Origin: Candidatus Aminicenantota bacterium
GTDB lineage: Bacteria; Acidobacteriota; Aminicenantia; Aminicenantales; Aminicenantaceae
Reading direction: 5' to 3'
DNA: 64,000 nucleotides
Assembly: GCA_020348385.1 (NCBI GenBank)
Contig: CP070750.1
Coordinates: 130,719-194,718, forward strand
Shown here piece after piece: positions 9,448-17,329 of the stretch; within the stretch, counting starts at the first letter, position 1; every line of letters begins with the position of its first letter. Under the pieces are notes generated by a model. The model did not search any database. It was not told the DNA's origin and saw nothing but the letters and a program-made list of their open reading frames with translations. A program made the position numbers and the translations under genes.

Positions 9448-10005
9448 ATGATAAAAACGCAGATCATCTTAGCGGGAATCGGCGGACAGGGGATACTGTT
9501 TGCTTCGAGGATTTTTTCTGAATTGGGTTTAAAGCTGGGATTGAATGTCCTGGGATCTGAAACCCATGGCATGAGCCAGCGGGGAGGTTCAGTGTTATCT
9601 CATCTGAAGCTCGGCAATTTTCATAGCCCTTTGATCCACACAGGTGCAGCCGACATCCTGTATTCGTTTGCAGAGGAAGAAACCTACCGAAGCTTGAAAT
9701 TTCTCAGGAACGGGGGTGTTTGCTTCGTGAACCTTGAGAATTCCAAGCGTTTCGATCCAGCCATTTTATCTCATCTGAAGGGAAAAAAGGTCGGTTTCAG
9801 AACATTCGATGCCAATGAGGCGGCCGCTCAAATTGGGTTTGCTCGGTCCACAAATATCGTGCTCATCGGCTATTCTGTGGGAACAGGGCTGATCCCGTTT
9901 GTTTATGACGACATAAAATCCGCGCTGGAATCGGTCAGCCGGAAAAAAGAACTCGAGGTGAACTTAAAAGCATTTGAAATTGGCTTTCTGAAGGGAAAAT
10001 CTTAG
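9448..10005 (+). CDS. iorB: Indolepyruvate:ferredoxin oxidoreductase, beta subunit
   Basis: A 185-residue gamma-type domain partner of IorA. It begins with the characteristic GIGGQGILFASRI nucleotide/CoA-side motif and contains ETHGMSQRGGSV, typical of 2-oxoacid:ferredoxin oxidoreductase gamma domains. Size and order after iorA are standard. It lies 5 bp downstream of iorA, so the heterodimer is co-expressed. Its last 4 bases overlap the end of the convergent small gene at 10002-10271. Confidence 0.93.
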   Translation: MIKTQIILAGIGGQGILFASRIFSELGLKLGLNVLGSETHGMSQRGGSVLSHLKLGNFHSPLIHTGAADILYSFAEEETYRSLKFLRNGGVCFVNLENSKRFDPAILSHLKGKKVGFRTFDANEAAAQIGFARSTNIVLIGYSVGTGLIPFVYDDIKSALESVSRKKELEVNLKAFEIGFLKGKS

Positions 10006-10271
10006 CGTTCTGAATCTCCGGCTTTTTTCATCAAATCAAAAATCTGGATGAGCTTCGGTTTTGTTGGTGCCAAAAAAACAGACATCTCATTTTCGGTGTA
10101 ATGCTTGCTGATGAATTCGTCTATCGGTAAAATATTTTTCCAGCAAGCGAGGATTTTGTTACAGGGCAGGTTTGTGTTCATACTCCGGCAGTACTCAAAA
10201 GGCACCCTGTGTCCCAGCGATCGGCAGTGCTGCTGCAATTGATCATGAGTATCCATTTTTTGATTCGCCAT
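10002..10271 (-). CDS. Small cysteine-containing protein of unknown function
   Basis: An 89-residue soluble protein that I cannot assign to a named family. It has four cysteines (16, 28, 37, 43) with the blocks PFEYCRSMN and LPCNKILACW, suggesting a metal or Fe-S site, followed by a helical C-terminus with a PKPKL segment. The ATG follows an AGAGGT site and lies 11 bp after trpB2 on the same strand, so it is probably co-transcribed with it. It converges on iorB with a 4-bp overlap. The good start site and compact context argue that it is real; its function is unknown. Confidence 0.65.
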   Translation of the reverse strand: MANQKMDTHDQLQQHCRSLGHRVPFEYCRSMNTNLPCNKILACWKNILPIDEFISKHYTENEMSVFLAPTKPKLIQIFDLMKKAGDSER

Positions 10272-10282
10272 TTACCTCTTTT

Positions 10283-11653
10283 TCACTCTGGTTTGGGAAA
10301 GTCTTTTAATGCTTCCTGGTATTTTTCAAGTTCCTCGTCAGGAAGGGAATAATCGGATAACTCATCAGCAAAATAGCTTTGATATCCAGAAAGATCCAAG
10401 AGTCCGTGACCACTGTAGTTGAACAAAATCACCTTCTCTTTTCCCTCCTCTTTTGCTTTTTTGGCTTCGTCGATGACGCAGGCCACGGCATGGCTGGTTT
10501 CGGGAGCCGTTATGGCCCCCTCTGTGTGAGCCCAGAGAACTGCCGATTCATAACATTTGAGCTGGTGAAAAGAACGAGGATTTAATAGGCCTTCTGTTAC
10601 ACCTTGGCTAACTAGAGGAGCCATCCCATGATACCTCAAACCTCCCGCGTGGATCGGGGGAGGAACAAACGTGTGTCCCAACGAATACATCGGCAGCAGT
10701 GGTGTCATTCGGGCGGTGTCTCCGTGGTCATAGGCATAGGGAGCTCGAGTCAGGGTTGGACAAGCTTCAGGCTCTGTGGGGATTATCTCGATTTCAGCGC
10801 CATTGATTTTATCGTAGACAAAAGGAAAGGCTAACCCGGCAAAATTGCTCCCACCTCCTGCGCAGCCGATCACGATATCCGGAGTCTGTTCATTGATTGA
10901 TTCCAGCTGTTTTTTTGCTTCTAAGCCAATGATTGTCTGATGAAGGAGCACATGATTCAACACACTTCCCAAAGAATAACGGGTTTTACCCGTTTCATCT
11001 GTGACAGCCGCTTCGATCGCTTCACTTATGGCTATTCCCAGGCTTCCTGAGGTATCAGGCATTTTTGCCAAAATGTCTCGACCAGCTTTGGTCTCAGAGC
11101 TCGGGCTTGAAATACAATCAGCTCCCCATACCTTCATCATCGTTTTTCGATAGGGTTTTTGTTCAAAGCTTATCCTCACCATATAGACTTTGCATTCTAG
11201 TCCGATCAACTTGCATGCAAAGGCAAGAGCACTTCCCCATTGGCCTGCGCCTGTTTCTGTCGTGAGGCGCTCGATCCCGAACTGCTTGTTATACCACGCC
11301 TGTGCAACGGAGGTATTCGGTTTGTGGCTTCCAGGGGGACTTACACTCTCGTCCTTGTAATAAATGCGTGCGGGGGTTTTCAGATATTCTTCCAGGTAGG
11401 TCGCTCGTCGCAATGGGGATGGCCTCCACCGATAGAGAATTTCGATCACCTCTTCGGGAATATCTATCCATCGTTCTTGACTCACTTCTTGCTCTATTAA
11501 GTTCATCGGGAAGACTGGTGCAAGCATATCTGGTGATACGGGATTGCCATCTGGCCCTAGAGGCGGTTTTGGAGGCGAGGGAAGGTCAACGGCTAGATTA
11601 TACCATTGTTTCGGGATGTCCTCTTCTTTGAGAAGAATTTTTTTTGTTACCAT
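10283..11653 (-). CDS. trpB: Tryptophan synthase beta chain, TrpB2 type
   Basis: A 456-residue PLP enzyme of the TrpB2 branch, which makes tryptophan from indole and serine, often without a TrpA partner. The N-terminus ([13 protein letters not shown]) and the length are typical of TrpB2, longer than TrpB1 at about 400. The PLP lysine lies in [10 protein letters not shown] and the phosphate-binding glycines in [12 protein letters not shown] clear AAAGGAGAG site precedes the ATG. No trpA or other trp gene is present. The neighbouring iorAB operon would consume tryptophan-derived indolepyruvate, so this enzyme may salvage indole. It is the first gene of a two-gene unit. Confidence 0.92.
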   Translation of the reverse strand: MVTKKILLKEEDIPKQWYNLAVDLPSPPKPPLGPDGNPVSPDMLAPVFPMNLIEQEVSQERWIDIPEEVIEILYRWRPSPLRRATYLEEYLKTPARIYYKDESVSPPGSHKPNTSVAQAWYNKQFGIERLTTETGAGQWGSALAFACKLIGLECKVYMVRISFEQKPYRKTMMKVWGADCISSPSSETKAGRDILAKMPDTSGSLGIAISEAIEAAVTDETGKTRYSLGSVLNHVLLHQTIIGLEAKKQLESINEQTPDIVIGCAGGGSNFAGLAFPFVYDKINGAEIEIIPTEPEACPTLTRAPYAYDHGDTARMTPLLPMYSLGHTFVPPPIHAGGLRYHGMAPLVSQGVTEGLLNPRSFHQLKCYESAVLWAHTEGAITAPETSHAVACVIDEAKKAKEEGKEKVILFNYSGHGLLDLSGYQSYFADELSDYSLPDEELEKYQEALKDFPKPE

Positions 11654-11761
11654 GATACTCTCTCCTTTCTCGAAGATTTAGCCAATATCAAATATTTCAA
11701 TTGGTTTTACTCATTAATCCTTTAATATCGCCATTCTTTAGGTTTACAAAATGACCTGCAA

Positions 11762-11791
11762 ATTATAAAATTGCTATTTCGAAAAAGTCAA
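11762..11791 (-). promoter_or_regulatory. Sigma70-type promoter for trpB2
   Basis: On the minus strand, TTGACT (11786-11791) and a perfect TATAAT (11762-11767) are separated by 18 bp. Transcription would start near 11755, giving a leader of about 100 nt before the ATG at 11653. No obvious attenuator hairpin was seen in that leader. Confidence 0.65.
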
Positions 11792-11920
11792 GAAATGGTT
11801 TTATACATTTTTTAGATCCGTGGGCCAATTTGAAATTGAAATTCCAGAATTGGGTTGCATTGATAACCGGCAGAAGGGGTTTTGATTCAAAAATTCATTG
11901 AATTGAGGAGGGCCATAGCT

Positions 11921-13936
11921 ATGGATATACTCGGTAGGAAGATCAATAAAGTAGGAGTTATCGGTTCGGGGCAAATCGGGCCAGATATTGCTTTGTATTT
12001 CAGCAAAGTTCTCCACAGTCACGGAGTTCCCGTTGTGGTCGTGGATATCGCTGAGAGCGCGCTAAAATCAGGTGAGGTGCGTGTCAAGGGAAAGATAGGC
12101 AGAGGAGTAAGATCGAGAACATTCAAACAAGATGAGGCCGACGCCATGATCGCCAATATCACCTGGACAACCGATTATTCCCAGCTCGCCGGAGCGGACT
12201 TGGTGATCGAGGCAGCGACTGAAGAAGTGGGAATCAAGAAAAAAATATTTGCCGAGGTGGAAAAAATCTGTTCGGAAGAAACCATGTTCGCTTCCAATTC
12301 TTCCCACATGGAACCGGAGGTTATTTTTGGGGATATCAAGAATAAACAGAGGTGTCTGGTTATCCACTACTTTTTCCCTGCTGAGCGGAGCATCATCGTC
12401 GAGATCGTCCCTGGAAAGGATACAGCACCAGACGTGACAGATTTTTTAATGGCATTTTACGAACAGATAGGCAAGGCACCGATCAAGGTAAAGAGCCGGT
12501 TCGGTTATGCCATAGATCCCATCTTCGAAGGCATTTTCATCGCGGCTGTCCTGATGGTCGAAAAGGGAATGGGAACAGTCAAGCAGGTGGATGCCATGGT
12601 GCAGAAAGTCTTGGGATTGGGTGTGGGTCCGTTCACGGCCATGAATCTGACTGGGGGAAATCCGATCGTGCAGCACGGTGCCCCTGAATTGCATGAGAAA
12701 GTCATGCCGTGGTTTCATTCCCCGAACCTGTTGGAGAATCAGATCCAATTCGGGATACCATGGGAAACAACCTTTGTCCCAGATGAGGTGGCGTTTAACG
12801 AGAATGTTTTCCAAGAAGTGTCCGCTCAGATCAAAGGGGCATACTTCGGACTTGTGTGTGAAATCCTCGATTCGGGGATTTCCAGTATCGGAGACCTGGA
12901 GATGGCGGTGGAGAGCGCCCTGGTAATCAAACCTCCCTTCGACATGATGAATCGAATGGGTGTGGACTCGGCTCTGGGATTGGTCAAAGCTTACGCTGAA
13001 GAATGGCCGGGTTTCAAAGTTCCTGATGTTCTGGTTAAACAAGCGGAATCGGGAAAACCCTGGCATATCCCGGTAGTTTTCCGCGAGGATAGGGACGAAA
13101 TCGCTGTGGTCACTATCCGGCGGCCGAGAACCTTGAATGCCCTGAACGGGGAAGTTATGAACCAGCTTCGCACGATTTTTTCTGAAATAAAAGAGGACAA
13201 CCATATCCAGGGTGCCGTTCTCACGGGGTTTGGCATCAAGGCCTTCGTTTCCGGTGCTGATATCCAAATGCTCGCTGGGATAAAAAATCCCGAAGAAGGA
13301 GAAAAGATCTCTTTGAAGGGACAGGAGACGCTGAATTTTATCGAAAACCTCGGGAAGCCGGTGATCTGTGCCATGAACGGCCTGGCTTTCGGAGGAGGGA
13401 ACGAGCTTGCCATGGCCTGCACAGCAAGGATTGCAAAAAGAGGGCTTAGAGTACTTGCGGGTCAGCCTGAGCCCAAGCTCGGCATCATACCTGGATATGG
13501 AGGATCTCAGAGACTTCCCCGGATTATAGGTCTTTCAGAGGCCTGGCCAATTCTGCGTTCCGGGAATCCCATTTCTTCTGAAAAAGCATTAAAAATGGGA
13601 TTGGTGAGTGAAGAGGTGGAAGGAGATGTCCTGGATGCGTGTATCGCATTCGTCAGAAAGGTGATTGCAGGAGAGGTAGACGTGAAGCCCATAAAAAGGG
13701 ATCCGATCGATATTCCTGAGTCTCTGCCTGAAGTGGATATCGGTCCCTTGTCCCGCAAAACAGATGAAATCCTGAAAAGGGCTATCCTGGAAGGTGCAAA
13801 ATTGACTCTGGAAGAAGGGCTCAAACAGGAAGCCCGCATGTTCGGGGAATGTGTAAGGACCAAGGACATGAGAATCGGTATGGGAAATTTCATGAAATTC
13901 GGGCCTAAAAAAGAGGCGAAGTTTGCTCATGCCTGA
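11921..13936 (+). CDS. 3-hydroxyacyl-CoA dehydrogenase / enoyl-CoA hydratase fusion (dehydrogenase first)
   Basis: A bifunctional beta-oxidation enzyme. I chose the ATG at 11921 (671 residues), 8 bases after GAGGAGG, over a TTG at 11882. Residues about 5-380 form the NAD-dependent 3-hydroxyacyl-CoA dehydrogenase (GVIGSGQIGPDIA Rossmann loop; ASNSS and HYFFPAE motifs). Residues about 390-600 form an enoyl-CoA hydratase/crotonase domain (FVSGADIQML and NGLAFGGGNELAMACTARIA oxyanion-hole motifs; PEPKLGIIPGYGGSQRL). This domain order is the reverse of FadB/FadJ and resembles archaeal-type fusions. It lies 44 bp upstream of a thiolase, so the pair covers the last three steps of beta-oxidation. Confidence 0.9.
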   Translation: MDILGRKINKVGVIGSGQIGPDIALYFSKVLHSHGVPVVVVDIAESALKSGEVRVKGKIGRGVRSRTFKQDEADAMIANITWTTDYSQLAGADLVIEAATEEVGIKKKIFAEVEKICSEETMFASNSSHMEPEVIFGDIKNKQRCLVIHYFFPAERSIIVEIVPGKDTAPDVTDFLMAFYEQIGKAPIKVKSRFGYAIDPIFEGIFIAAVLMVEKGMGTVKQVDAMVQKVLGLGVGPFTAMNLTGGNPIVQHGAPELHEKVMPWFHSPNLLENQIQFGIPWETTFVPDEVAFNENVFQEVSAQIKGAYFGLVCEILDSGISSIGDLEMAVESALVIKPPFDMMNRMGVDSALGLVKAYAEEWPGFKVPDVLVKQAESGKPWHIPVVFREDRDEIAVVTIRRPRTLNALNGEVMNQLRTIFSEIKEDNHIQGAVLTGFGIKAFVSGADIQMLAGIKNPEEGEKISLKGQETLNFIENLGKPVICAMNGLAFGGGNELAMACTARIAKRGLRVLAGQPEPKLGIIPGYGGSQRLPRIIGLSEAWPILRSGNPISSEKALKMGLVSEEVEGDVLDACIAFVRKVIAGEVDVKPIKRDPIDIPESLPEVDIGPLSRKTDEILKRAILEGAKLTLEEGLKQEARMFGECVRTKDMRIGMGNFMKFGPKKEAKFAHA

Positions 13937-13980
13937 GCGTGAGGAAAGAAACAGCATGAATATCGTAATTGGAGGTTAAA

Positions 13981-15189
13981 ATGGTTTTAGAAAAAGCATA
14001 TATTCCGTATGATGCCTACTGGAGCACGCCATTCTGTCGGTGGCAGGGGAGCTTTGCCCATCTGCATGCCATGGAGTTTGCCGCAGATATCAGTAAAGGA
14101 GCGCTGAAGGAGCGAGGTATCTCTCCCAAGATATTCGATGAGCTGGTCCTGGGTATCACCATACCTCAAAAGAGCAGTTTTTACGGTGCCCCCTGGGTGG
14201 CTGCTATGATCGGAGCTACAGGCGTGACAGGCCCTATAGTCAGCCAGGCATGTGCCACGTCGGCCAAATGTGTCGCTTTTGCCGCCGAAGAGCTGGAGCT
14301 TGAAAATAGTGAGACTATTCTTGTTGTGACCTGCGACAGAACAAGCAACGGCCCCCATGTGTACTACCCTAATCCTTTGGGTGTTGGGGGGACAGGGGAT
14401 AAGGAAGATTGGGTTTGGGACAATTTTGGCTATGACCCATATGCTAAAAATGCCATGATCGAGACAGCGGAAAATGTGGCCAAAGAAACGGGGATCACGA
14501 AGGAGGAACAGGATGAGGTGGCGTACCTGCGGTTCACCCAGTATCAAGATGCGCTCAAGGACAACAGCGCTTTTCTGAACCGCTACATGGTCGTCCCTAT
14601 CGATGTCAAAGATCCCTCAGGCCGAAAATCCGTTGCCCTAGTCGAAGGAGATGAAGGGGTTTTCCCGACGACAGCGGATGCTCTGGCCAGGCTAAGGCCG
14701 GTGCAACCCAACGGCACAGTCACGTTCGGGACCCAAACCTACCCGGCTGATGGCAATGCCAGCATTGTTATGACGACCCATGAAAGGGCGAAGGAACTGA
14801 GCCGCGACCCGAATATCGCAATCCAGATTCTTTCTTATGCTGAAGCCAGAGTGAAAAGAGGATTTATGGCCAAAGCTGTCGTGCCCGCTGCCCAAAAAGC
14901 CCTGTCAAAGGCAGGAGTGGGGCTTGATGACATCAAGGCCATCAAAACCCACACGCCCTTCGCGGTCAATGATGTCTATTTCTGCAGGGAGATGGGACTA
15001 AAATTCGGCGATATGAACAATTACGGCTGTTCGCTGGTGTGGGGACATCCCCAAGGGCCGACAGGTGCCCGGTTGATCATCGAGCTCATCGAAGAGCTTG
15101 TGCTTTTGGGTGGGGGATACGGGCTTTTCGACGGGTGTGCCGCTGGCGACACGGCGGCTGCCATCGTTGTCAAAGTCGATATAAAATAA
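13981..15189 (+). CDS. Thiolase family acetyl-CoA acyltransferase
   Basis: A 402-residue thiolase-like protein; the ATG at 13981 follows GGAGG by 5 bases. The nucleophilic cysteine lies in SQACATSAKCV, the His of the Asn/His loop in the unusual THTPFAVND, and the GHPxGxTG-type loop in WGHPQGPTGAR. The normal C-terminal CxGGG is replaced by GCAAGD, although a cysteine is still present. It probably cleaves or condenses 3-oxoacyl-CoA with acetyl-CoA, as partner of the upstream dehydrogenase/hydratase fusion. The altered C-terminal loop leaves substrate and even direction open. It converges on the aldo/keto reductase gene at 15210. Confidence 0.8.
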   Translation: MVLEKAYIPYDAYWSTPFCRWQGSFAHLHAMEFAADISKGALKERGISPKIFDELVLGITIPQKSSFYGAPWVAAMIGATGVTGPIVSQACATSAKCVAFAAEELELENSETILVVTCDRTSNGPHVYYPNPLGVGGTGDKEDWVWDNFGYDPYAKNAMIETAENVAKETGITKEEQDEVAYLRFTQYQDALKDNSAFLNRYMVVPIDVKDPSGRKSVALVEGDEGVFPTTADALARLRPVQPNGTVTFGTQTYPADGNASIVMTTHERAKELSRDPNIAIQILSYAEARVKRGFMAKAVVPAAQKALSKAGVGLDDIKAIKTHTPFAVNDVYFCREMGLKFGDMNNYGCSLVWGHPQGPTGARLIIELIEELVLLGGGYGLFDGCAAGDTAAAIVVKVDIK

Positions 15190-15209
15190 GATTTCCGTAA
15201 TATTTATCT

Positions 15210-16430
15210 TTAGCCCGCCAAAAATTCTTCGGGAACGTCTTTTAGCCTTGCGATGTCGGTCACTTTCCTCTTGATATCGAATCCCGAAGCACATACCACG
15301 CTGCATGTGTCACAGTCTATGCACGGGATATGGGAAAGATCGACATGATCGAGTGTTTTTCTGGCTTTTGCAGGCCTTTCATAGCCATAGGCGTACATAT
15401 AGCTGCGCATCAGTGTCGGAATATCCAGGTTTGCCGGGCACTGAGGCACACATTTTTCGCATTGCGAACAGAATAGTCCGGTAGAAGAATTGCCTTGGTT
15501 TAGCTGAAGATCCGCTTTTTCTTGCGGCGTCAGCTCCAGGTTCTCCATGACAGATAATGCTTCGTACAATTGATCAGAATTCTTGAAACTCGGGATCGCG
15601 GTATGAATATTTTCATCCTGCAAAGCCCATTTTAAGGCGGCCTTCATGTTGATCATTTTCTTTTTTTCTCTTGTGTCCCAGTAAACGCCGGCTTGTGTTT
15701 TCATCGCGACAATCCCCATGCCTTTGCCTGCCGCATAGGCAACAGCCTCTTTTATTTCGTCCCGGTTCGTTTTTCTGAAATTGTATGCCGTCAAGATAAC
15801 ATCGTAAACCCCGCTGTCTGTGGCTGCACGGATAATCTCTGGCTCGTTTTTGTGTGTCGTAACACCGAGGAAACGAAGTTTGCCCGCTTTTTTGTACTCT
15901 GTTAGGACCTTTAAATAGGGCTCATGCTCTGCGATCTCTTTGTGCTGAACTCCGCCAAGGTAATATATATCGATGGTATCCATATCCAGTCTTTCCAGAC
16001 TTCCTTCGATGTATTCTCTTAGTTTCTCTACAGAAATGGCATTTTTGATCTGTTCTGCCTGTCTGAATTGCCACATGCCTATGCTAGTCCCTATGACAAT
16101 GGAATCATGCGGACGATTTTTGATGACTTGTCCGAACATCCTCTCGTCATTGCCCTCATTATAATCGGCAGATGTGTCGATGTGGACGATACCGGCATCG
16201 AGTGCCAAGTTGGTCACACCCGTGGCGTCATAGGTGCCCATGCTGACGATCGGCAGCTTGATTCCGGTTTTACCCAGAGTGCGATAGATGAATTTCCGGT
16301 CCTTTTTTTGAGGGGGTAAAAGGGATTTGTCCTTTTTTGTTAATGTGGGAGCCAAAATGGCTCCGGTGAGACCGGTAAGACCTGTTTTAATAAAATTTCT
16401 CCGTCCTTTGATTTTTGTTTTTTCCCTCAT
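15210..16430 (-). CDS. Tat-exported aldo/keto reductase with C-terminal Fe-S ferredoxin domain
   Basis: A 406-residue protein started at the ATG at 16430 after AAAGGAGG, not the in-frame ATG 48 bases upstream. The N-terminus has a twin-arginine-type RRNFIKTG followed by a hydrophobic stretch, indicating folded export. An aldo/keto reductase barrel follows (YRTLGKTGIKLPIVSMG, DTSADYNEG with the catalytic Asp/Tyr). The C-terminus has CSQCEKCVPQCP and CIDCDTCSVVC, motifs for Fe-S clusters. Such fusions occur in anaerobes, and the substrate is unknown. Fe-S clusters plus export suggest electron transfer at the cell surface side rather than simple NADPH-dependent reduction. Confidence 0.85.
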   Translation of the reverse strand: MREKTKIKGRRNFIKTGLTGLTGAILAPTLTKKDKSLLPPQKKDRKFIYRTLGKTGIKLPIVSMGTYDATGVTNLALDAGIVHIDTSADYNEGNDERMFGQVIKNRPHDSIVIGTSIGMWQFRQAEQIKNAISVEKLREYIEGSLERLDMDTIDIYYLGGVQHKEIAEHEPYLKVLTEYKKAGKLRFLGVTTHKNEPEIIRAATDSGVYDVILTAYNFRKTNRDEIKEAVAYAAGKGMGIVAMKTQAGVYWDTREKKKMINMKAALKWALQDENIHTAIPSFKNSDQLYEALSVMENLELTPQEKADLQLNQGNSSTGLFCSQCEKCVPQCPANLDIPTLMRSYMYAYGYERPAKARKTLDHVDLSHIPCIDCDTCSVVCASGFDIKRKVTDIARLKDVPEEFLAG

Positions 16431-16630
16431 CTTGCCTCCTTTAAAAATACAGATATTAAGAGTGTGATAAATTTTCATACATACAAAGGTTCATTTTTGG
16501 CTTTTTCGTATTCAACTGCAAAAAACATACCAATGTTATCCCATGAGATTTGTGTTTGCTTATATATAGAAGGTGTCCAGATTCGAACGATTTTTATCCA
16601 TATCCGAACAGTTGTTGAAGAAAGAAAATT

Positions 16631-17092
16631 TCAAGGGTTGGAGACGACGCTTTTTAGTTTTTCCTTCAATGCCGCAGTGAAATCCGCTTCTAATTTTTTT
16701 GCTTTGGCCTTCAAAATCCTGTCTCCGAACATGGCGAGCTTTCCGACAATGTTTGCGTTGCACTGGTAAGAGATCTCCACCTCGCCCCCTTCTTTTTCCC
16801 TCAAATCAATGGTCGTTCTCTGTGTGAAGCGACCAGCTTTGCTGATATCTTCGCCCTCGCCCTCCATCTCCACATGATTCGGGGGCTCGATCTTCGTCAG
16901 GGTATTTTTAAACTTGAACCGGACGGAAATCGGTCCGACTTTTTGCTTGATGACACAATCGTATGTCTTTTCATCCAGGCGGTCGATTTTTTCTGCGCCC
17001 GGGATACAGGAACGCAATGTTTCCGGGTCAAGCATTGTATCCCAGAGCAGCTGGATCGGAGCCTTTAAGGTGAATTTCCCCTCTATGATCAT
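16631..17092 (-). CDS. CoxG-like SRPBCC protein
   Basis: A 153-residue protein of the SRPBCC fold, CoxG family (EGKFTLKAPIQLLWDTMLDPETLRSCIPGAEKI is the usual opening pattern, here matched in parts; IPGAEKID is diagnostic). CoxG-type proteins accompany molybdenum hydroxylases of the CO dehydrogenase/xanthine dehydrogenase class and are thought to help maturation or membrane anchoring. The start overlaps the stop of the preceding zinc-finger-like gene by 4 bp. It is the last gene of the operon running from 21220 to 16631. There is no sign of a C-terminal membrane helix. Confidence 0.85.
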   Translation of the reverse strand: MIIEGKFTLKAPIQLLWDTMLDPETLRSCIPGAEKIDRLDEKTYDCVIKQKVGPISVRFKFKNTLTKIEPPNHVEMEGEGEDISKAGRFTQRTTIDLREKEGGEVEISYQCNANIVGKLAMFGDRILKAKAKKLEADFTAALKEKLKSVVSNP

Positions 17093-17313
17093 GATTCCTC
17101 CACCTTTTTGGCGTCTCTTTCGAGAATCTCTGCCAAAGTCTTGTAGCCCTTATTTCCCGGTTCCATGGTTTGAATGAGCAGAAGTTCGATAAAATTAACG
17201 CCTTTTGAATTGACCCAATCTTTATGAGTTTGGTCTCCCACGCCGAAAACATGACGGGCTAACTCCATGGTATCGGGCCAAATTTTTTCACATACGGGAC
17301 ACTGGTAACTCAC
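17089..17313 (-). CDS. Small C2H2-type zinc-finger-like protein
   Basis: A 74-residue protein with CPVC near the N-terminus followed by ARHVFG and DQTHKDW, giving a CxxC...H...H pattern that could bind one zinc. The rest is helical and charged. I do not recognise a named family. It lies inside the molybdenum hydroxylase operon, 16 bp after the large subunit, and overlaps coxG by 4 bp. That position implies a role in assembly or regulation of the hydroxylase. The evidence for being a real gene is its coupling and sound composition; the function is inference. Confidence 0.7.
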   Translation of the reverse strand: MSYQCPVCEKIWPDTMELARHVFGVGDQTHKDWVNSKGVNFIELLLIQTMEPGNKGYKTLAEILERDAKKVEES

Positions 17314-17329
17314 GCTATACCCTCCTTTG

